Assembly (NCBI RefSeq): GCF_000720635.1
Contig: NZ_JOCF01000079.1
Span: forward strand, 1-33,521
Source of the DNA: Streptomyces sp. NRRL WC-3742
GTDB taxonomy: Bacteria > Actinomycetota > Actinomycetes > Streptomycetales > Streptomycetaceae
DNA length: 33,521 nt
Reading direction: 5' to 3'
Both the position numbers and the translations under genes were made by a program. Shown here in pieces: positions 1 to 7,950 of this stretch; position 1 is the stretch's first letter; the number at the start of each line of letters is the position of its first letter. The notes beneath the pieces are model-generated. The model was not told where the DNA came from. It did not search any database and worked only from the letters and a program-made list of their open reading frames with translations.

Positions 1-112
1 CACCGGACCCACCCCCACCGGCTGGCACCCCACCGTCGACCTCGACTTCGGCCTCCACTCCTTCGCCCAGTGGCTCGCCTACGAGGGCATCCACCTCCCC
101 GACGCCGACTGA
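1..112 (+). CDS. C-terminal end of an unidentified protein (partial)
   Basis: An open frame runs in from the left edge (first full codon at base 2) and stops with TGA at 110-112. It gives 36 residues ending in HSFAQWLAYEGIHLPDAD. Third positions are nearly all C or G, as in the other genes here, so it is probably the true end of a gene. The fragment is too short to name a family. It points in the same direction as the phosphatase gene that follows, with about 180 bases between them. Confidence 0.5.
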   Translation, partial: TGPTPTGWHPTVDLDFGLHSFAQWLAYEGIHLPDAD

Positions 113-145
113 CCGCCGCCCCCAACTGGCGCCTCCCTACCGCTT

Positions 146-230
146 GTTCGCCGAGCCCATCCTCGCTCGTCGCGCGCACTTCACCCGAAGGACCGTCGGC
201 ACACGGCATATTGCGGGCTGTTCAACCGGG
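146..230 (+). promoter_or_regulatory. Candidate PHO-box-like half-sites upstream of the alkaline phosphatase gene
   Basis: Streptomyces PhoP binds 11-base direct repeats close to GTTCACCCGNC. Upstream of the phosphatase start there are three look-alikes: GTTCGCCGAGC (146-156), CTTCACCCGAA (179-189) and GTTCAACCGGG (220-230). The first two are 33 bases apart (three 11-base steps), but the third is out of phase, and adjacent good repeats are missing. Control by phosphate is expected for this family, but these sites are weak. Confidence 0.25.
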
Positions 231-291
231 GCGGTGCCGACGGGCGTCGCGCTGCCCGGGACTCGTGCAGGCGGCTGAGGGGCAGGCGGAC

Positions 292-2262
292 ATGAAGGAC
301 AGGCGTACGGGGGACGACACCGAGCGCGGGCTGTCGCGGCGGTCGCTGTTCCGCGCGGGCGGCGGCGGACTGGCGGCGGTGGCCGTCGTGGGGCTGGGCG
401 AGACCAGCGCCTCCGCCCAGCCGGGCACGGCGGGTACGGCGGGTACGGCCGGTGCGGCGGACAAGGCGCCGCTCGGGCCGCTGAAGGCCGCGGGGCCGCA
501 CGCCGCGGTCGAGCGTACGCCGGGCTTCGGGGTGCGCGGCGCGACCGGCGGGCCGGTGCGCATCCTCCCGATCGACGACGCCAAGTTCCTCGCGGGCTCG
601 CTGTTCGACCTGCGCGTCGAGGCGTCCCAGGTGGACCCGGCCACGGCGAGGATCCAGATCTCGGTGGAGGGCGACCACGGCCCCGAGGCGATCCTGCACA
701 ACGACCCGGTGCGCACCAGCTCCGCCAAGGACAGCCTGGAGGTCACGTACAAGCAGGTGACGTACCCCAACCCGGGCTCGTACACCGTGCGGGTCAAGGT
801 CACCTCCGGCGACAAGGTCTCCACCGCCGAGGTGGAGCACGAGGTCGTCTCCGCCCGCCACCACGGCCGCAAGGCGGCGAACGTCATCTTCTTCCTCGGC
901 GACGGCATGGGCGGCGCCGCGATCACCGGTGCCCGGCTGCTCTCCAAGGGCATGACCCAGGGCAAGTACCGGGGCCTGCTGGAGATGGACCGGATGGACG
1001 CCCGCGGCATCGTGGGCACCTCCGGCGCCGACTCGATCGCCACCGACTCCGCCAACTCCATGTCCGCCTACATGACCGGCCACAAGACCTCGGTCAACGC
1101 GATGGGCGTCTACGAGTCCAACGAGCCCGACCCCAACAAGCACCCGCGCGTCGAGACGATGGCCGAACTCCTCAAGCGGGCCGCCGGAATGGCGATCGGC
1201 GTGGTCACCACCGCCGAGATCCAGGACGCCACCCCGGCCGCCGTGTGGGCGCACACCCGCCGCCGCTCCGAGTACCTGGAGATCATGGACCAGGTGCTGG
1301 ACCCGGCCCGCACCCCGGACGTCCTGATGGGCGGCGGCCTCGCCTCCCTGCTGCCGAAGTCCCAGAAGGGCTCCAAGCGCAAGGACGAGCGCGACCTCGT
1401 CAACGAGTTCCGCCGGAAGGGCTTCACCGTCGCCACCAACGCGAAGGAGCTGGCCGCGGCGACGGCCGGCAAGGCACCGGAGAAGCTGCTCGGCCAGTTC
1501 CACACCGGCAACCTCAACGTCTACCTGGACCGCCAGCAGATCAGGAAGCCCGAGGTGCTGGGCGACTGGCAGGACCAGCCCACCCTGCCGGCCATGACCG
1601 CCGCGGCCCTGAAGGTGCTGGAGGACAAGCCCAACGGCTTCTTCCTGATGGTCGAGGGCGCCTCGATCGACAAGCAGGAGCACCCGCTGGACGGCCCCCG
1701 CGCCCTCTACGACACCATCGAGTTCGACCAGGCCATCGGCGTCGCGAAGCGCTGGGCCGAGGGCCGAGGCGACACCCTGATCGTCGTCACCGCCGACCAC
1801 AACCACTCGATGAGCATCGTCGGCACCCACGACCGCCGCAAGAACCAGGGCCGCCCGGCCAACGGCATCTACGGCGACGCCGGCTTCCCGACCTACACGG
1901 ACAGGAACGGCGACGGCTTCCCCGACGACCCGAACCCCGAGGTCGGCCTCTTCTTCGGCTGGTCCAACCACCCCGACCACACCGACGGCTTCACCCACAA
2001 CCCCGTCCCGGTCCAGCCCTCCCTGATCGACACCGCCTCCGGCAACGCCGTCCCCAACCCCCAGCACCAGCCCGGCGCCGAACTCCAGCAGGGCAACCTG
2101 CCGCTCCACGAGACCAACTGCGTCCACACCGTCGACGACGTCTCGATCGTCGCCTCCGGCCCCGGCTCCGACAACTTCAACGGCTTCCTCGACAACACCG
2201 AGGTCCACTTCGCCATCCTCGAGGCCCTCGGCCTCGAGGTCCCCTCCAACGACGGCGAGTAA
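292..2262 (+). CDS. phoA: Tat-exported PhoA-family alkaline phosphatase
   Basis: A secreted phosphomonoesterase of 656 residues that would release inorganic phosphate from organic esters outside the membrane. The ATG at 292 is chosen because it follows a purine-rich stretch and puts a twin-arginine signal (SRRSLFRAGGGG, about residue 22) near the N-terminus, ahead of a hydrophobic stretch and an Ala-rich cleavage region. PhoA-family motifs appear in order: metal-binding D204 in FLGDGMGG, nucleophile S253 in TDSANS, VEGASIDKQEH with D460 and H464, TADHNH with D502 and H503, and H612 in HTVDDV. It is longer than E. coli PhoA because of an N-terminal Ig-like segment (about residues 80-190) and a C-terminal insertion holding DRNGDGFPDD, an EF-hand-like calcium loop. 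Family assignment is secure; the symbol follows Streptomyces usage for this type. Confidence 0.93.
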   Translation: MKDRRTGDDTERGLSRRSLFRAGGGGLAAVAVVGLGETSASAQPGTAGTAGTAGAADKAPLGPLKAAGPHAAVERTPGFGVRGATGGPVRILPIDDAKFLAGSLFDLRVEASQVDPATARIQISVEGDHGPEAILHNDPVRTSSAKDSLEVTYKQVTYPNPGSYTVRVKVTSGDKVSTAEVEHEVVSARHHGRKAANVIFFLGDGMGGAAITGARLLSKGMTQGKYRGLLEMDRMDARGIVGTSGADSIATDSANSMSAYMTGHKTSVNAMGVYESNEPDPNKHPRVETMAELLKRAAGMAIGVVTTAEIQDATPAAVWAHTRRRSEYLEIMDQVLDPARTPDVLMGGGLASLLPKSQKGSKRKDERDLVNEFRRKGFTVATNAKELAAATAGKAPEKLLGQFHTGNLNVYLDRQQIRKPEVLGDWQDQPTLPAMTAAALKVLEDKPNGFFLMVEGASIDKQEHPLDGPRALYDTIEFDQAIGVAKRWAEGRGDTLIVVTADHNHSMSIVGTHDRRKNQGRPANGIYGDAGFPTYTDRNGDGFPDDPNPEVGLFFGWSNHPDHTDGFTHNPVPVQPSLIDTASGNAVPNPQHQPGAELQQGNLPLHETNCVHTVDDVSIVASGPGSDNFNGFLDNTEVHFAILEALGLEVPSNDGE

Positions 2263-2280
2263 CCGGACCGCACCCCCTGA

Positions 2281-2319
2281 CGATCCGCCCGTCGGCTCAC
2301 CACCCCGGCGGGCGGATCG
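2281..2319. terminator. Bidirectional hairpin terminator between alkaline phosphatase and pirin genes
   Basis: Arms 2281-2295 and 2305-2319 pair over 15 bases with one G-U pair and a 9-base loop. It lies between two convergent stop codons and has no T-run, as is usual in Streptomyces. Confidence 0.75.
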
Positions 2320-2335
2320 CCGCCCTCTCCGGCCG

Positions 2336-3295
2336 TCACCGCTCGCGCCCGCGGGCCTTCAGCGGCATCGCGGGGAGGTCCGGGGCGGGGAGGCGGTCGC
2401 CGGCGTAGCCGTGGACGGTGCCGAAGCGGGCGCCGGTGGTCCAGTCGGTGCGGGCGCGGGTGATGTCCTCGCCGGTGCGGCCGATGAAGTTCCACCACAT
2501 GACGATGCGTTCCTCGAAGGGTTCGCCGCCGAGGAGGAGGACGGAGCCGTCGGTGTGGGCGCGCACGGGGAGGTCGGGGCGGCCGCAGCCGAGGTAGAGC
2601 ATGGAGCCGGGTTCGACGGGAACGCCGTCGACGTCGATGCGGCCGGTCATGGCGAGGACGGCGTACTCGAAGTCGCGGACGAGCGGCAGGCGCAGTTCGG
2701 CGCCCTCGGTGAGGGCGAGGTCGGCGCCGACGATCGGGGTGTGGGTGGTGCCGGGCGAGGTGGCGGTGTCGAGGGTGCCGAGGATGACGGTGGCGCGCAG
2801 GCCGGGGGCGGTGACGACGGGCAGGTCGGGGTGGTGCTCGAACATCGGGTCGGTGTGCCGGTGGGTGTCGGGCAGGGCGACCCAGAGTTGCGCGCCGTGG
2901 AGGTAGCGGGCGTGGGTGTGCGGTGACTCCTCGGAGTGGGCGATGGCCCGTCCGGAGGTCATCAGGGCGAGTTCGTACGGCCGGACGGTCTGCAGGCTGC
3001 CGAGGCTGTCGCGGTGCAGCACCTCGCCCTGGTGCAGCCAGCTGACGGTCTGCAGGCCCATGTGCGGGTGGGGCGGGACCTGCATGCCGGGCTCGTCGGC
3101 GATGTCGTCGGGGCCGTAGTGGTCGACGAAGCACCAGGCCCCGACCATCCGGCGGCCGAGGTTGGGCAGCAGGCGGCGCACCACGGTGCTCTCGCCGAGC
3201 TGCACCTGCCGGCCGGTCAGCAGGTCCCGCACCGGGCCGGTGGCGGCCTCCCCGCCGCAGGTGGTCGGGGCGGGCTTGCGGTCGAGGTTGCTCAT
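2336..3295 (-). CDS. Pirin family protein
   Basis: A 319-residue bicupin of the pirin family. Some members have quercetin 2,3-dioxygenase activity and others act as redox or regulatory proteins; the substrate here is unknown. The N-terminal cupin carries the metal-ligand pattern H76-P-H78 (in PPHPHMGLQTV) and H120/E122 (in AIAHSEE), matching the two His, one His and one Glu of pirins. ATG at 3295 (MSNLDRK) is chosen over an in-frame start 45 bases upstream because the upstream residues look non-coding (Arg-rich) and a GGTGG purine tract lies just before it. It is convergent with the phosphatase gene and about 60 bases downstream of the epimerase gene on the same strand, so read-through from the epimerase gene is possible. 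Confidence 0.9.
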   Translation of the reverse strand: MSNLDRKPAPTTCGGEAATGPVRDLLTGRQVQLGESTVVRRLLPNLGRRMVGAWCFVDHYGPDDIADEPGMQVPPHPHMGLQTVSWLHQGEVLHRDSLGSLQTVRPYELALMTSGRAIAHSEESPHTHARYLHGAQLWVALPDTHRHTDPMFEHHPDLPVVTAPGLRATVILGTLDTATSPGTTHTPIVGADLALTEGAELRLPLVRDFEYAVLAMTGRIDVDGVPVEPGSMLYLGCGRPDLPVRAHTDGSVLLLGGEPFEERIVMWWNFIGRTGEDITRARTDWTTGARFGTVHGYAGDRLPAPDLPAMPLKARGRER

Positions 3296-3358
3296 GGAGG
3301 GTCCACCACCGTACGGACGTCGGGTCGGTTGCCTGCGCACCGATCATCCGCCAAACCC

Positions 3359-4042
3359 TCAGTGCTCGCAGGCCCACCAGGCGTCGGCGCCGGCCTTGTC
3401 GGCGAGGTCGCGCAGCCGGCGCACGGCCTCGGCCGGGTCCTCGGCGCCGTACACGGCCGAGCCGGCGACGAACACGTCGGCGCCCGCCTCGGCGCAGCGC
3501 TCGATGGTGCTCGCGGAGACGCCGCCGTCCACCTGGAGCCACAGCTCCAGGTCGTGCTTGGCGATCAGCTCCCGGGTGCGGCGGATCTTGGGCAGCATGA
3601 TGTCCAGGAACGCCTGGCCGCCGAAGCCGGGCTCGACGGTCATGATCAGCAGCATGTCCAGCTCGGGCAGCAGGTCCTCGTACGGCTCGATGGGCGTGCC
3701 GGGCTTGAGGGCCATGGAGGCGCGGGCGCCCTTGGCGCGGATCTCGCGGGCGAGGCGGACGGGCGCGGCGGCGGCCTCGACGTGGAAGGTGACGGAGCCG
3801 GCGCCGGCCTCGACGTACTGGGGGGCCCAGCGGTCCGGGTCCTCGATCATCAGGTGGCAGTCGAGGGGGATGTCGGTGGCGCGGGCGAGGGACTCGACGA
3901 CGGGGATGCCGAGGGTGAGGTTCGGCACGAAGTGGTTGTCCATGACGTCCACGTGCAGCCAGTCGGAACCCCGGACGGCCTCGGCCTCCTCGGCGAGCCG
4001 GGCGAAGTCCGCGGACAGGATGCTGGGGTTGATCTGGGCCAT
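3359..4042 (-). CDS. rpe: Ribulose-phosphate 3-epimerase
   Basis: Interconverts D-ribulose 5-phosphate and D-xylulose 5-phosphate in the pentose phosphate pathway, in the cytoplasm. The 227-residue product has the normal length for this TIM barrel. Family residues are all visible: PSILSADF with S10, H30 and D32 in LHVDVMD, H63 in DCHLM, the phosphate-binding loop [10 protein letters not shown], and catalytic D172 in VDGGVS. ATG at 4042 gives the standard [13 protein letters not shown] start and has a GAAGGTGG ribosome site in front of it; a longer in-frame extension upstream (to 4393) runs across the neighbour's promoter and is rejected. It stands alone, divergent from the SCO6745-like gene. 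Confidence 0.96.
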   Translation of the reverse strand: MAQINPSILSADFARLAEEAEAVRGSDWLHVDVMDNHFVPNLTLGIPVVESLARATDIPLDCHLMIEDPDRWAPQYVEAGAGSVTFHVEAAAAPVRLAREIRAKGARASMALKPGTPIEPYEDLLPELDMLLIMTVEPGFGGQAFLDIMLPKIRRTRELIAKHDLELWLQVDGGVSASTIERCAEAGADVFVAGSAVYGAEDPAEAVRRLRDLADKAGADAWWACEH

Positions 4043-4328
4043 GGCCGACCACCTTCGTGCTTCGTACCGATTGCGAGGGCTGGGGCGCCCCGGGTGCGGG
4101 CGTCCCGGTCCATCATCTCGTGCCGTCCGGGCGGGGGCGGACGGCTCCGGCGTGCACGTGACGGTCATCACAGGCGGCGGGGGGATTACCGCGGGCGCCG
4201 CCGGGGTCATCAGCTCATGAGCGGTCCACGTACCAACGGTCGGCGCGCCCCCGCGCCGGTGCCCGAAGGGCCGTCCGTCCCGTGCCGAGCCGTGCCCACG
4301 GGTCGGCTCCCTCCGAGGAAGGCTCCCG
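4043..4328. other. Intergenic region with divergent promoters
   Basis: About 286 bases separate the divergent epimerase and SCO6745-like genes. The only structure seen is a short hairpin (arms 4122-4129 and 4138-4145). Short frames beginning at ATG 4216 and elsewhere show no coding character. No riboswitch or clear -10/-35 pair was recognised. Confidence 0.4.
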
Positions 4329-5180
4329 ATGGCCGATCTCGTCCACCCCGCCCGCGCGCTCTGGTGGCTCTTCGAGCCGGTGCACGCCGTCACCTACTTC
4401 CTGCCCGAGGGCAAGGCCGCCCTCGAGGACGCCGGGCTGCACGGCAGCTGGCGCGGCTACTTCGCCGCCCGCTCGGCCCCGCTGGGCGCGGTGGACGCGC
4501 CGCCGGTGATCGCCGCCTTCTTCAACTTCGCCCCCTCGATGGTCGAGCGGGCGCTGCCGCAGGTGTGGACGTACGCGGGCCCGGAGGAGGCGCTGGCCGC
4601 CCGGCTCAAGGGCGCGGCGGCCTCGCTGGCGCGGCTGCTGGAGCACGTGGACCGGGAGCAGATCGAGCTGGCCACCGACACCCTGGAGCAGGCCGCGGCC
4701 CGGCTGGACTGCGCCGGCCGGGTGCTGGCCGCCGCCAATGCGGCCCTGCCGCGCCCGACGGGCCTGTACGAGCGGCTCTGGCAGGCCGCGACCGTGATGC
4801 GCGAGCACCGCGGCGACGGCCACGTGGCCGCGCTGGTGGCCGCCGGCCTGGACGGCTGCGAGGCGCTGGTGGTGCGCTGCGCGATGGACGTGCGGCGCGA
4901 GATGCTCCAGCCGCTGCGCGGGTGGACGGACGAGGAGTGGGAGGCGGCGGCCGGCCGTCTCGTCGAGCGGGGCTGGCTGACCGAGCACGGTACGGTCACC
5001 GAGCTGGGCCGCATCCGCCACCAGGGCCTGGAGGCGGCCACCGACCTGGCGGCGGCCCGGGTGTGGGAGGACTACCCGCGTGCCGAACTCGACCGGCTGG
5101 CCGCGGCGTTGAAGCCGATATCGGCGCTCTGTCGCAGCCAGCTGCCGGTCAACCCGGCGGGGCTTCCCGACAACACGTGA
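4329..5180 (+). CDS. SCO6745/SalK-like helix-turn-helix-fold protein
   Basis: A 283-residue protein that looks like the actinobacterial SCO6745 (SalK-like, HTH_67) family. The N-terminus, [25 protein letters not shown], followed by an aromatic [17 protein letters not shown] stretch, is typical. The C-terminal half (about residues 190-260) reads like a winged helix: a helical segment, [19 protein letters not shown], then [16 protein letters not shown]. The family is sometimes called a regulator and sometimes found in antibiotic clusters; its function is not established. The ATG at 4329 has GAGGAAGG about 8 bases upstream. The gene is monocistronic, followed by a strong terminator. Confidence 0.8.
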   Translation: MADLVHPARALWWLFEPVHAVTYFLPEGKAALEDAGLHGSWRGYFAARSAPLGAVDAPPVIAAFFNFAPSMVERALPQVWTYAGPEEALAARLKGAAASLARLLEHVDREQIELATDTLEQAAARLDCAGRVLAAANAALPRPTGLYERLWQAATVMREHRGDGHVAALVAAGLDGCEALVVRCAMDVRREMLQPLRGWTDEEWEAAAGRLVERGWLTEHGTVTELGRIRHQGLEAATDLAAARVWEDYPRAELDRLAAALKPISALCRSQLPVNPAGLPDNT

Positions 5181-5195
5181 GCCCGCGGCGCTGAC

Positions 5196-5230
5196 GAGCC
5201 TCCCGTGTGCTCCGGCCGCGCGGGAGGCTC
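5196..5230. terminator. Hairpin terminator after the SCO6745-like gene
   Basis: Arms GAGCCTCCCG (5196-5205) and CGGGAGGCTC (5221-5230) pair perfectly over 10 bases around a 15-base loop, 15 bases after the stop codon. Confidence 0.75.
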
Positions 5231-5332
5231 TTCGGCGTCACGGGCCCTTCGGCGTCACAGGCCCTTCGGCATCACGGGCCCTTCAGCGCCGCAGGCACTT
5301 CAGCACCGCGGTCCCTTCAGCGCCGCAGGCCC
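5231..5332. repeat. Six copies of a 17-bp tandem repeat crossing the MarR stop codon
   Basis: Six consecutive 17-base units, starting at 5231, 5248, 5265, 5282, 5299 and 5316, follow the pattern TTCRGCRYCRCRGGCCC. The first three are nearly identical and the last three more diverged. The array begins directly after the terminator and runs into the 3' end of the MarR gene, whose stop codon is at 5300-5302. Its last residues (GPAALKGPRC) are encoded by repeat units. Since 17 is not a multiple of three, a change in copy number inside the gene would alter the C-terminus. Confidence 0.85.
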
Positions 5333-5854
5333 CTCGGCCGTCGCCTCCTGGACGAGCGTCACCTTGCGCAGCAGGTCCGAGAGGGTGCGCCGCTCCTGGG
5401 GGGTCAGCACCTCCAGCAGCCGGTGCTCCTCGCGCCCCACCACGTCCAGGGCCTCGTGCCAGGCGGAGCGGCCGGCCTCCGTCAGGGCGATGTCGACCCT
5501 GCGGCGGTCCTCGGTCGACGGGGTACGGGAGATGAAGCCGCGCCGCTCCAGGGACTCCAGGCGGCCGGTGACGGAGGCCGGGGCGAGGTTGAGGTCGGCG
5601 CGCAGGTCGGAGGGGGCGGCGTGGCCGCCACGGCCGGCGAGGACGTGCAGGGTGTCGAACTCGTGCTTGTGCAGGTCGTAGTCGGCGACTCCCTGCTCGC
5701 GTACGCGCCCGAGGTGCCAGGTGAGCCGCTGCATCCGGGTGACGGCGCCCTCGATGTCGGGGTCGAGCTCGGGCAGCACCGGGCGCCAGCGGTCGACGTG
5801 GCCGTCCGTCCAGTCGCGGGGGGAGGGCTGCGGTTCCTCGGAGTGCTCGGCCAT
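5300..5854 (-). CDS. MarR family transcriptional regulator
   Basis: A 184-residue winged-helix repressor. The DNA-binding region is clear: helix-turn-helix APSDLRADLNLAPASVTGRL (about residues 95-115) followed by the wing RTPSTEDRRRVDIALTEAG, then C-terminal dimer helices rich in Arg and Leu. ATG at 5854 (MAEHSEEP) is chosen; the in-frame extension to 5947 would be encoded by the operator region itself. The gene is divergent from an MFS exporter, with a 12-bp inverted repeat between them, so it very likely represses that exporter and itself and responds to an exported small molecule. The last residues are encoded by a 17-bp tandem repeat array. Confidence 0.9.
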   Translation of the reverse strand: MAEHSEEPQPSPRDWTDGHVDRWRPVLPELDPDIEGAVTRMQRLTWHLGRVREQGVADYDLHKHEFDTLHVLAGRGGHAAPSDLRADLNLAPASVTGRLESLERRGFISRTPSTEDRRRVDIALTEAGRSAWHEALDVVGREEHRLLEVLTPQERRTLSDLLRKVTLVQEATAEGPAALKGPRC

Positions 5855-5902
5855 GTCGGGAAGTCTACAAAGAGTGCTTCTGCCGGGGGCCTCCAAGTTG
5901 TA

Positions 5903-5946
5903 CGGTACCGAAATATTCGTTGCCGAAATTTCGGTACCGAAATACA
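5903..5946. promoter_or_regulatory. MarR operator: inverted and direct repeats between the regulator and MFS exporter
   Basis: CGGTACCGAAAT (5903-5914) and ATTTCGGTACCG (5928-5939) form a perfect 12-bp inverted repeat with a 13-base spacer. The unit CGGTACCGAAATA also recurs as a direct repeat 29 bases apart (5903-5915, 5932-5944), and a third half-site, CCGAAATT, lies in the spacer. The A+T-rich block stands out in its GC-rich surroundings and ends 10 bases before the MFS start codon, so a bound protein would block its transcription or initiation. Confidence 0.8.
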
Positions 5947-5955
5947 TTGCGGGGC

Positions 5956-7236
5956 ATGTCCCAACATCCGCTGCGCCTGCACGACTTCCGCCTGCTCTTC
6001 ATCGGCCGCACCGTCTCCACCCTCGGCGACGCCGTCGTCCCCGCCGCCCTCGCCATCGCCATCACCCGCGCCACCGGCTCCGCCTCCGCCCTCGCCCTGG
6101 TGCTCGGCTGCGCGATGGTCCCCCGGCTGATCCTGCTGCCCTTCGGCGGCGTGGTCGGCGACCGCTTCGACCCACGCCTGGTCGCCCTCACCACCGACCT
6201 CGTCCGCGCCCTCGCCCAGCTCTTCGTCGGCATCCAACTCCTGGGCGGCACACCGAGCCTGGCCCAGATCGCCGGCGCCGAGGTGGTCGGCGGCATCGCC
6301 TCCGCCTTCGCCATGCCCACCTCCTCCTCACTGGTACGCGGGACGACCCCGGAGGAGCACCGGCTGCGGGCCAACGCCCTGCTCGGCTCCGCCAGCAGCG
6401 CCGCCCGCCTCGGCGGCCCGGCCCTCGCCGGCGTCCTGGTGTACACCGCCGGGCCCGGCTGGGCGTTCGTCCTCGACGGCCTCTCCTTCGCCCTGAGCGC
6501 CGCCCTGCTCACCCGCATCACCGTCACCCGGGTCACCGCCACCCCCGTCGACCACGCCCCCGTCGACCACGCCCCCGAGGAGCGGCGCTCGCTGCGCCGG
6601 GACCTCGCCGAGGGCTGGAGCGAGGTGCGCTCCCGCGACTGGTACTGGACCAGCCTCATCGGCCACGGCGTCTGGAACGGCGCCAACGCCGTCGCCCTCA
6701 CCCTCGGCCCGCTGATCGCCACGACCCGCCTCGGCGGCGACGGCGCCTGGGTGGCCGTCAGCCAGGCTTCGGCGGTGGGCCTGCTGGCCGGCTCCCTGAT
6801 CGCCGGACGGCTGCGGCCCCGCAACCCGGTCCTGGCGGGCAACCTCGCCCTCGCCCTCTTCGGGCTGCCGCTGGCGGCCCTGGCCGTCCCGCTGCCCGCG
6901 CCCCTCACGGTGGCCGCGTACGCGGTGGCGATGGCCGGGCTGGGCTTCCTCAACCCGGTCTGGGAGACGGCCGTGCAGCAGGAGTTCCCCGCCCACGTCC
7001 TGGCCCGGGTCACCTCCTACGACTGGCTGCTCTCCCTGGGCGCCGCGCCGCTCGGGTACGTCCTGGCGCCGCTTGCCGCCGACGCCTGGGGCAGCCGGAC
7101 ACCGCTGCTCGTCTCGTCGGTGCTGGTCGTGGTGGCCTGCGCGGGCACGGCGGCCGTACCCGGGGTGCGCCGCTTCGGGACCACCGCGAAGCACCCGGAG
7201 CCCGCTGAAAAGCCGTCCGCCCCGGCCCCGGCCTAG
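5956..7236 (+). CDS. MFS drug exporter (DHA3/MFS_3-like)
   Basis: A 426-residue integral membrane protein with about 12 hydrophobic segments, most like the MFS_3/enterobactin-exporter-type branch. The N-terminal LHDFRLLFIGRTVSTLGDAV and the loop GVVGDRFDPRLVALTTD after TM2 (the MFS motif A position) are typical. A central charged loop of about residues 195-235 joins the two six-helix halves. It holds an exact 15-base tandem duplication coding PVDHA twice. ATG at 5956 has GCGGGG just upstream; the earlier in-frame ATG at 5920 lies inside the operator. It is under the divergent MarR regulator, so an inducible efflux role is likely; the substrate is unknown. Confidence 0.88.
   Translation: MSQHPLRLHDFRLLFIGRTVSTLGDAVVPAALAIAITRATGSASALALVLGCAMVPRLILLPFGGVVGDRFDPRLVALTTDLVRALAQLFVGIQLLGGTPSLAQIAGAEVVGGIASAFAMPTSSSLVRGTTPEEHRLRANALLGSASSAARLGGPALAGVLVYTAGPGWAFVLDGLSFALSAALLTRITVTRVTATPVDHAPVDHAPEERRSLRRDLAEGWSEVRSRDWYWTSLIGHGVWNGANAVALTLGPLIATTRLGGDGAWVAVSQASAVGLLAGSLIAGRLRPRNPVLAGNLALALFGLPLAALAVPLPAPLTVAAYAVAMAGLGFLNPVWETAVQQEFPAHVLARVTSYDWLLSLGAAPLGYVLAPLAADAWGSRTPLLVSSVLVVVACAGTAAVPGVRRFGTTAKHPEPAEKPSAPAPA
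6547..6576 (+). repeat. Exact 15-bp tandem duplication inside the MFS gene
   Basis: GTCGACCACGCCCCC occurs at 6547-6561 and again at 6562-6576. It keeps the frame and duplicates VDHAP in the cytoplasmic loop between TM6 and TM7, where insertions are tolerated. Confidence 0.85.
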
Positions 7237-7880
7237 GCGCCCATCCCGGCGGGCGGGCCGAGGACGATCCCCCGTCCGGAGTAGAACGCCTCGAAGGAGC
7301 GCCACGGCACGCGCGCGAAGGACTGCGACTCGCCCGGGAAGCCGGACGGGTTGTGGATCACCACCGCCGTGTCCGTGGCGCCCACCGCCAGCACCAGGTG
7401 CCCGCCCCGCCGGACCGGCTCGGGCCCGTACGGCTCCCGGATCGACGGGTGCACCGACACCATCACCAGGTGCCCGTCGACCACCTCCCCGGCGATCTCC
7501 TCGGGCGTCAACTCCCGTGCCTGCGCCGTCAGTCCCCACCGCTCGCGGGCGTACTCGGCGAACGGCGTGTGCACCAGCCCGCGCAGGCTCTCGCCGTCGC
7601 GGACGTACGCGCCGGCGGCCAGGCACTCCCCGGCCAGCCCGATCGCGGCCGGGGCGACGCCCCACCAGTGGTCCAGGGCCATCCGCAGGCAGGCCACCCC
7701 GCACAGCCGCCAGGACCACCAGCCGTACTCCTCCGGGGTGACCGCGCCGGACTGGCCCCAGCGCGGGTCCGCGGCCGCCTCCAGCCGCCCGTCGACGATC
7801 TCGCGCACCAGCTCCGCCGACTCCCACTGCGAGTGGTACGGCACCTCGTGCACCACCGGTGCCACAGCCCTCTCCGCCAT
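7233..7880 (-). CDS. C39-like papain-fold cysteine peptidase protein
   Basis: A 215-residue protein of the Peptidase_C39_2 type. The candidate active site is C60 in WRLCGVACLRMALD (matching the family CGPASLAM motif), H161 in RRGGHLVLAVG and N177 in VVIHNPSG. No signal peptide or membrane segment is visible, so it would be cytoplasmic, and the family also contains proteins with no shown protease activity. Start ATG is at 7880 (MAERAVAPVVHEVPYHSQWE); its ribosome site is poor. Its stop codon overlaps the convergent MFS stop (7233-7235 against 7234-7236), leaving no room for a separate terminator. Substrate unknown. Confidence 0.75.
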   Translation of the reverse strand: MAERAVAPVVHEVPYHSQWESAELVREIVDGRLEAAADPRWGQSGAVTPEEYGWWSWRLCGVACLRMALDHWWGVAPAAIGLAGECLAAGAYVRDGESLRGLVHTPFAEYARERWGLTAQARELTPEEIAGEVVDGHLVMVSVHPSIREPYGPEPVRRGGHLVLAVGATDTAVVIHNPSGFPGESQSFARVPWRSFEAFYSGRGIVLGPPAGMGA

Positions 7881-7950
7881 CCCATGACGCTCTCACGCCG
7901 GGGGACGGCCGGGCCCGCGACACTCCACGGGCCCGGGGCGCGGGCGGGGC

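Noticed and set aside
181..2208. Long open frame on the minus strand across the alkaline phosphatase gene
   Set aside because: It is an antisense artefact of high-GC codon use: the plus strand carries full PhoA motifs, while this frame is Val/Gly/Ala-rich with no recognisable domain.
1893..4052. 719-codon minus-strand frame across pirin and epimerase genes
   Set aside because: Arg/Pro-rich shadow out of frame with both genes; the real genes are in other frames with clear motifs.
4216..4328. Small upstream frame from ATG 4216 before the SCO6745-like gene
   Set aside because: No ribosome site, Pro/Arg-rich, and it runs out of frame into the real gene; nothing supports translation.
7233..7880. 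C39-like gene as a second secreted toxin
   Set aside because: No WXG or signal sequence, no partner gene in an operon, and its stop overlaps a convergent MFS gene; it looks like a stand-alone cytoplasmic protein.
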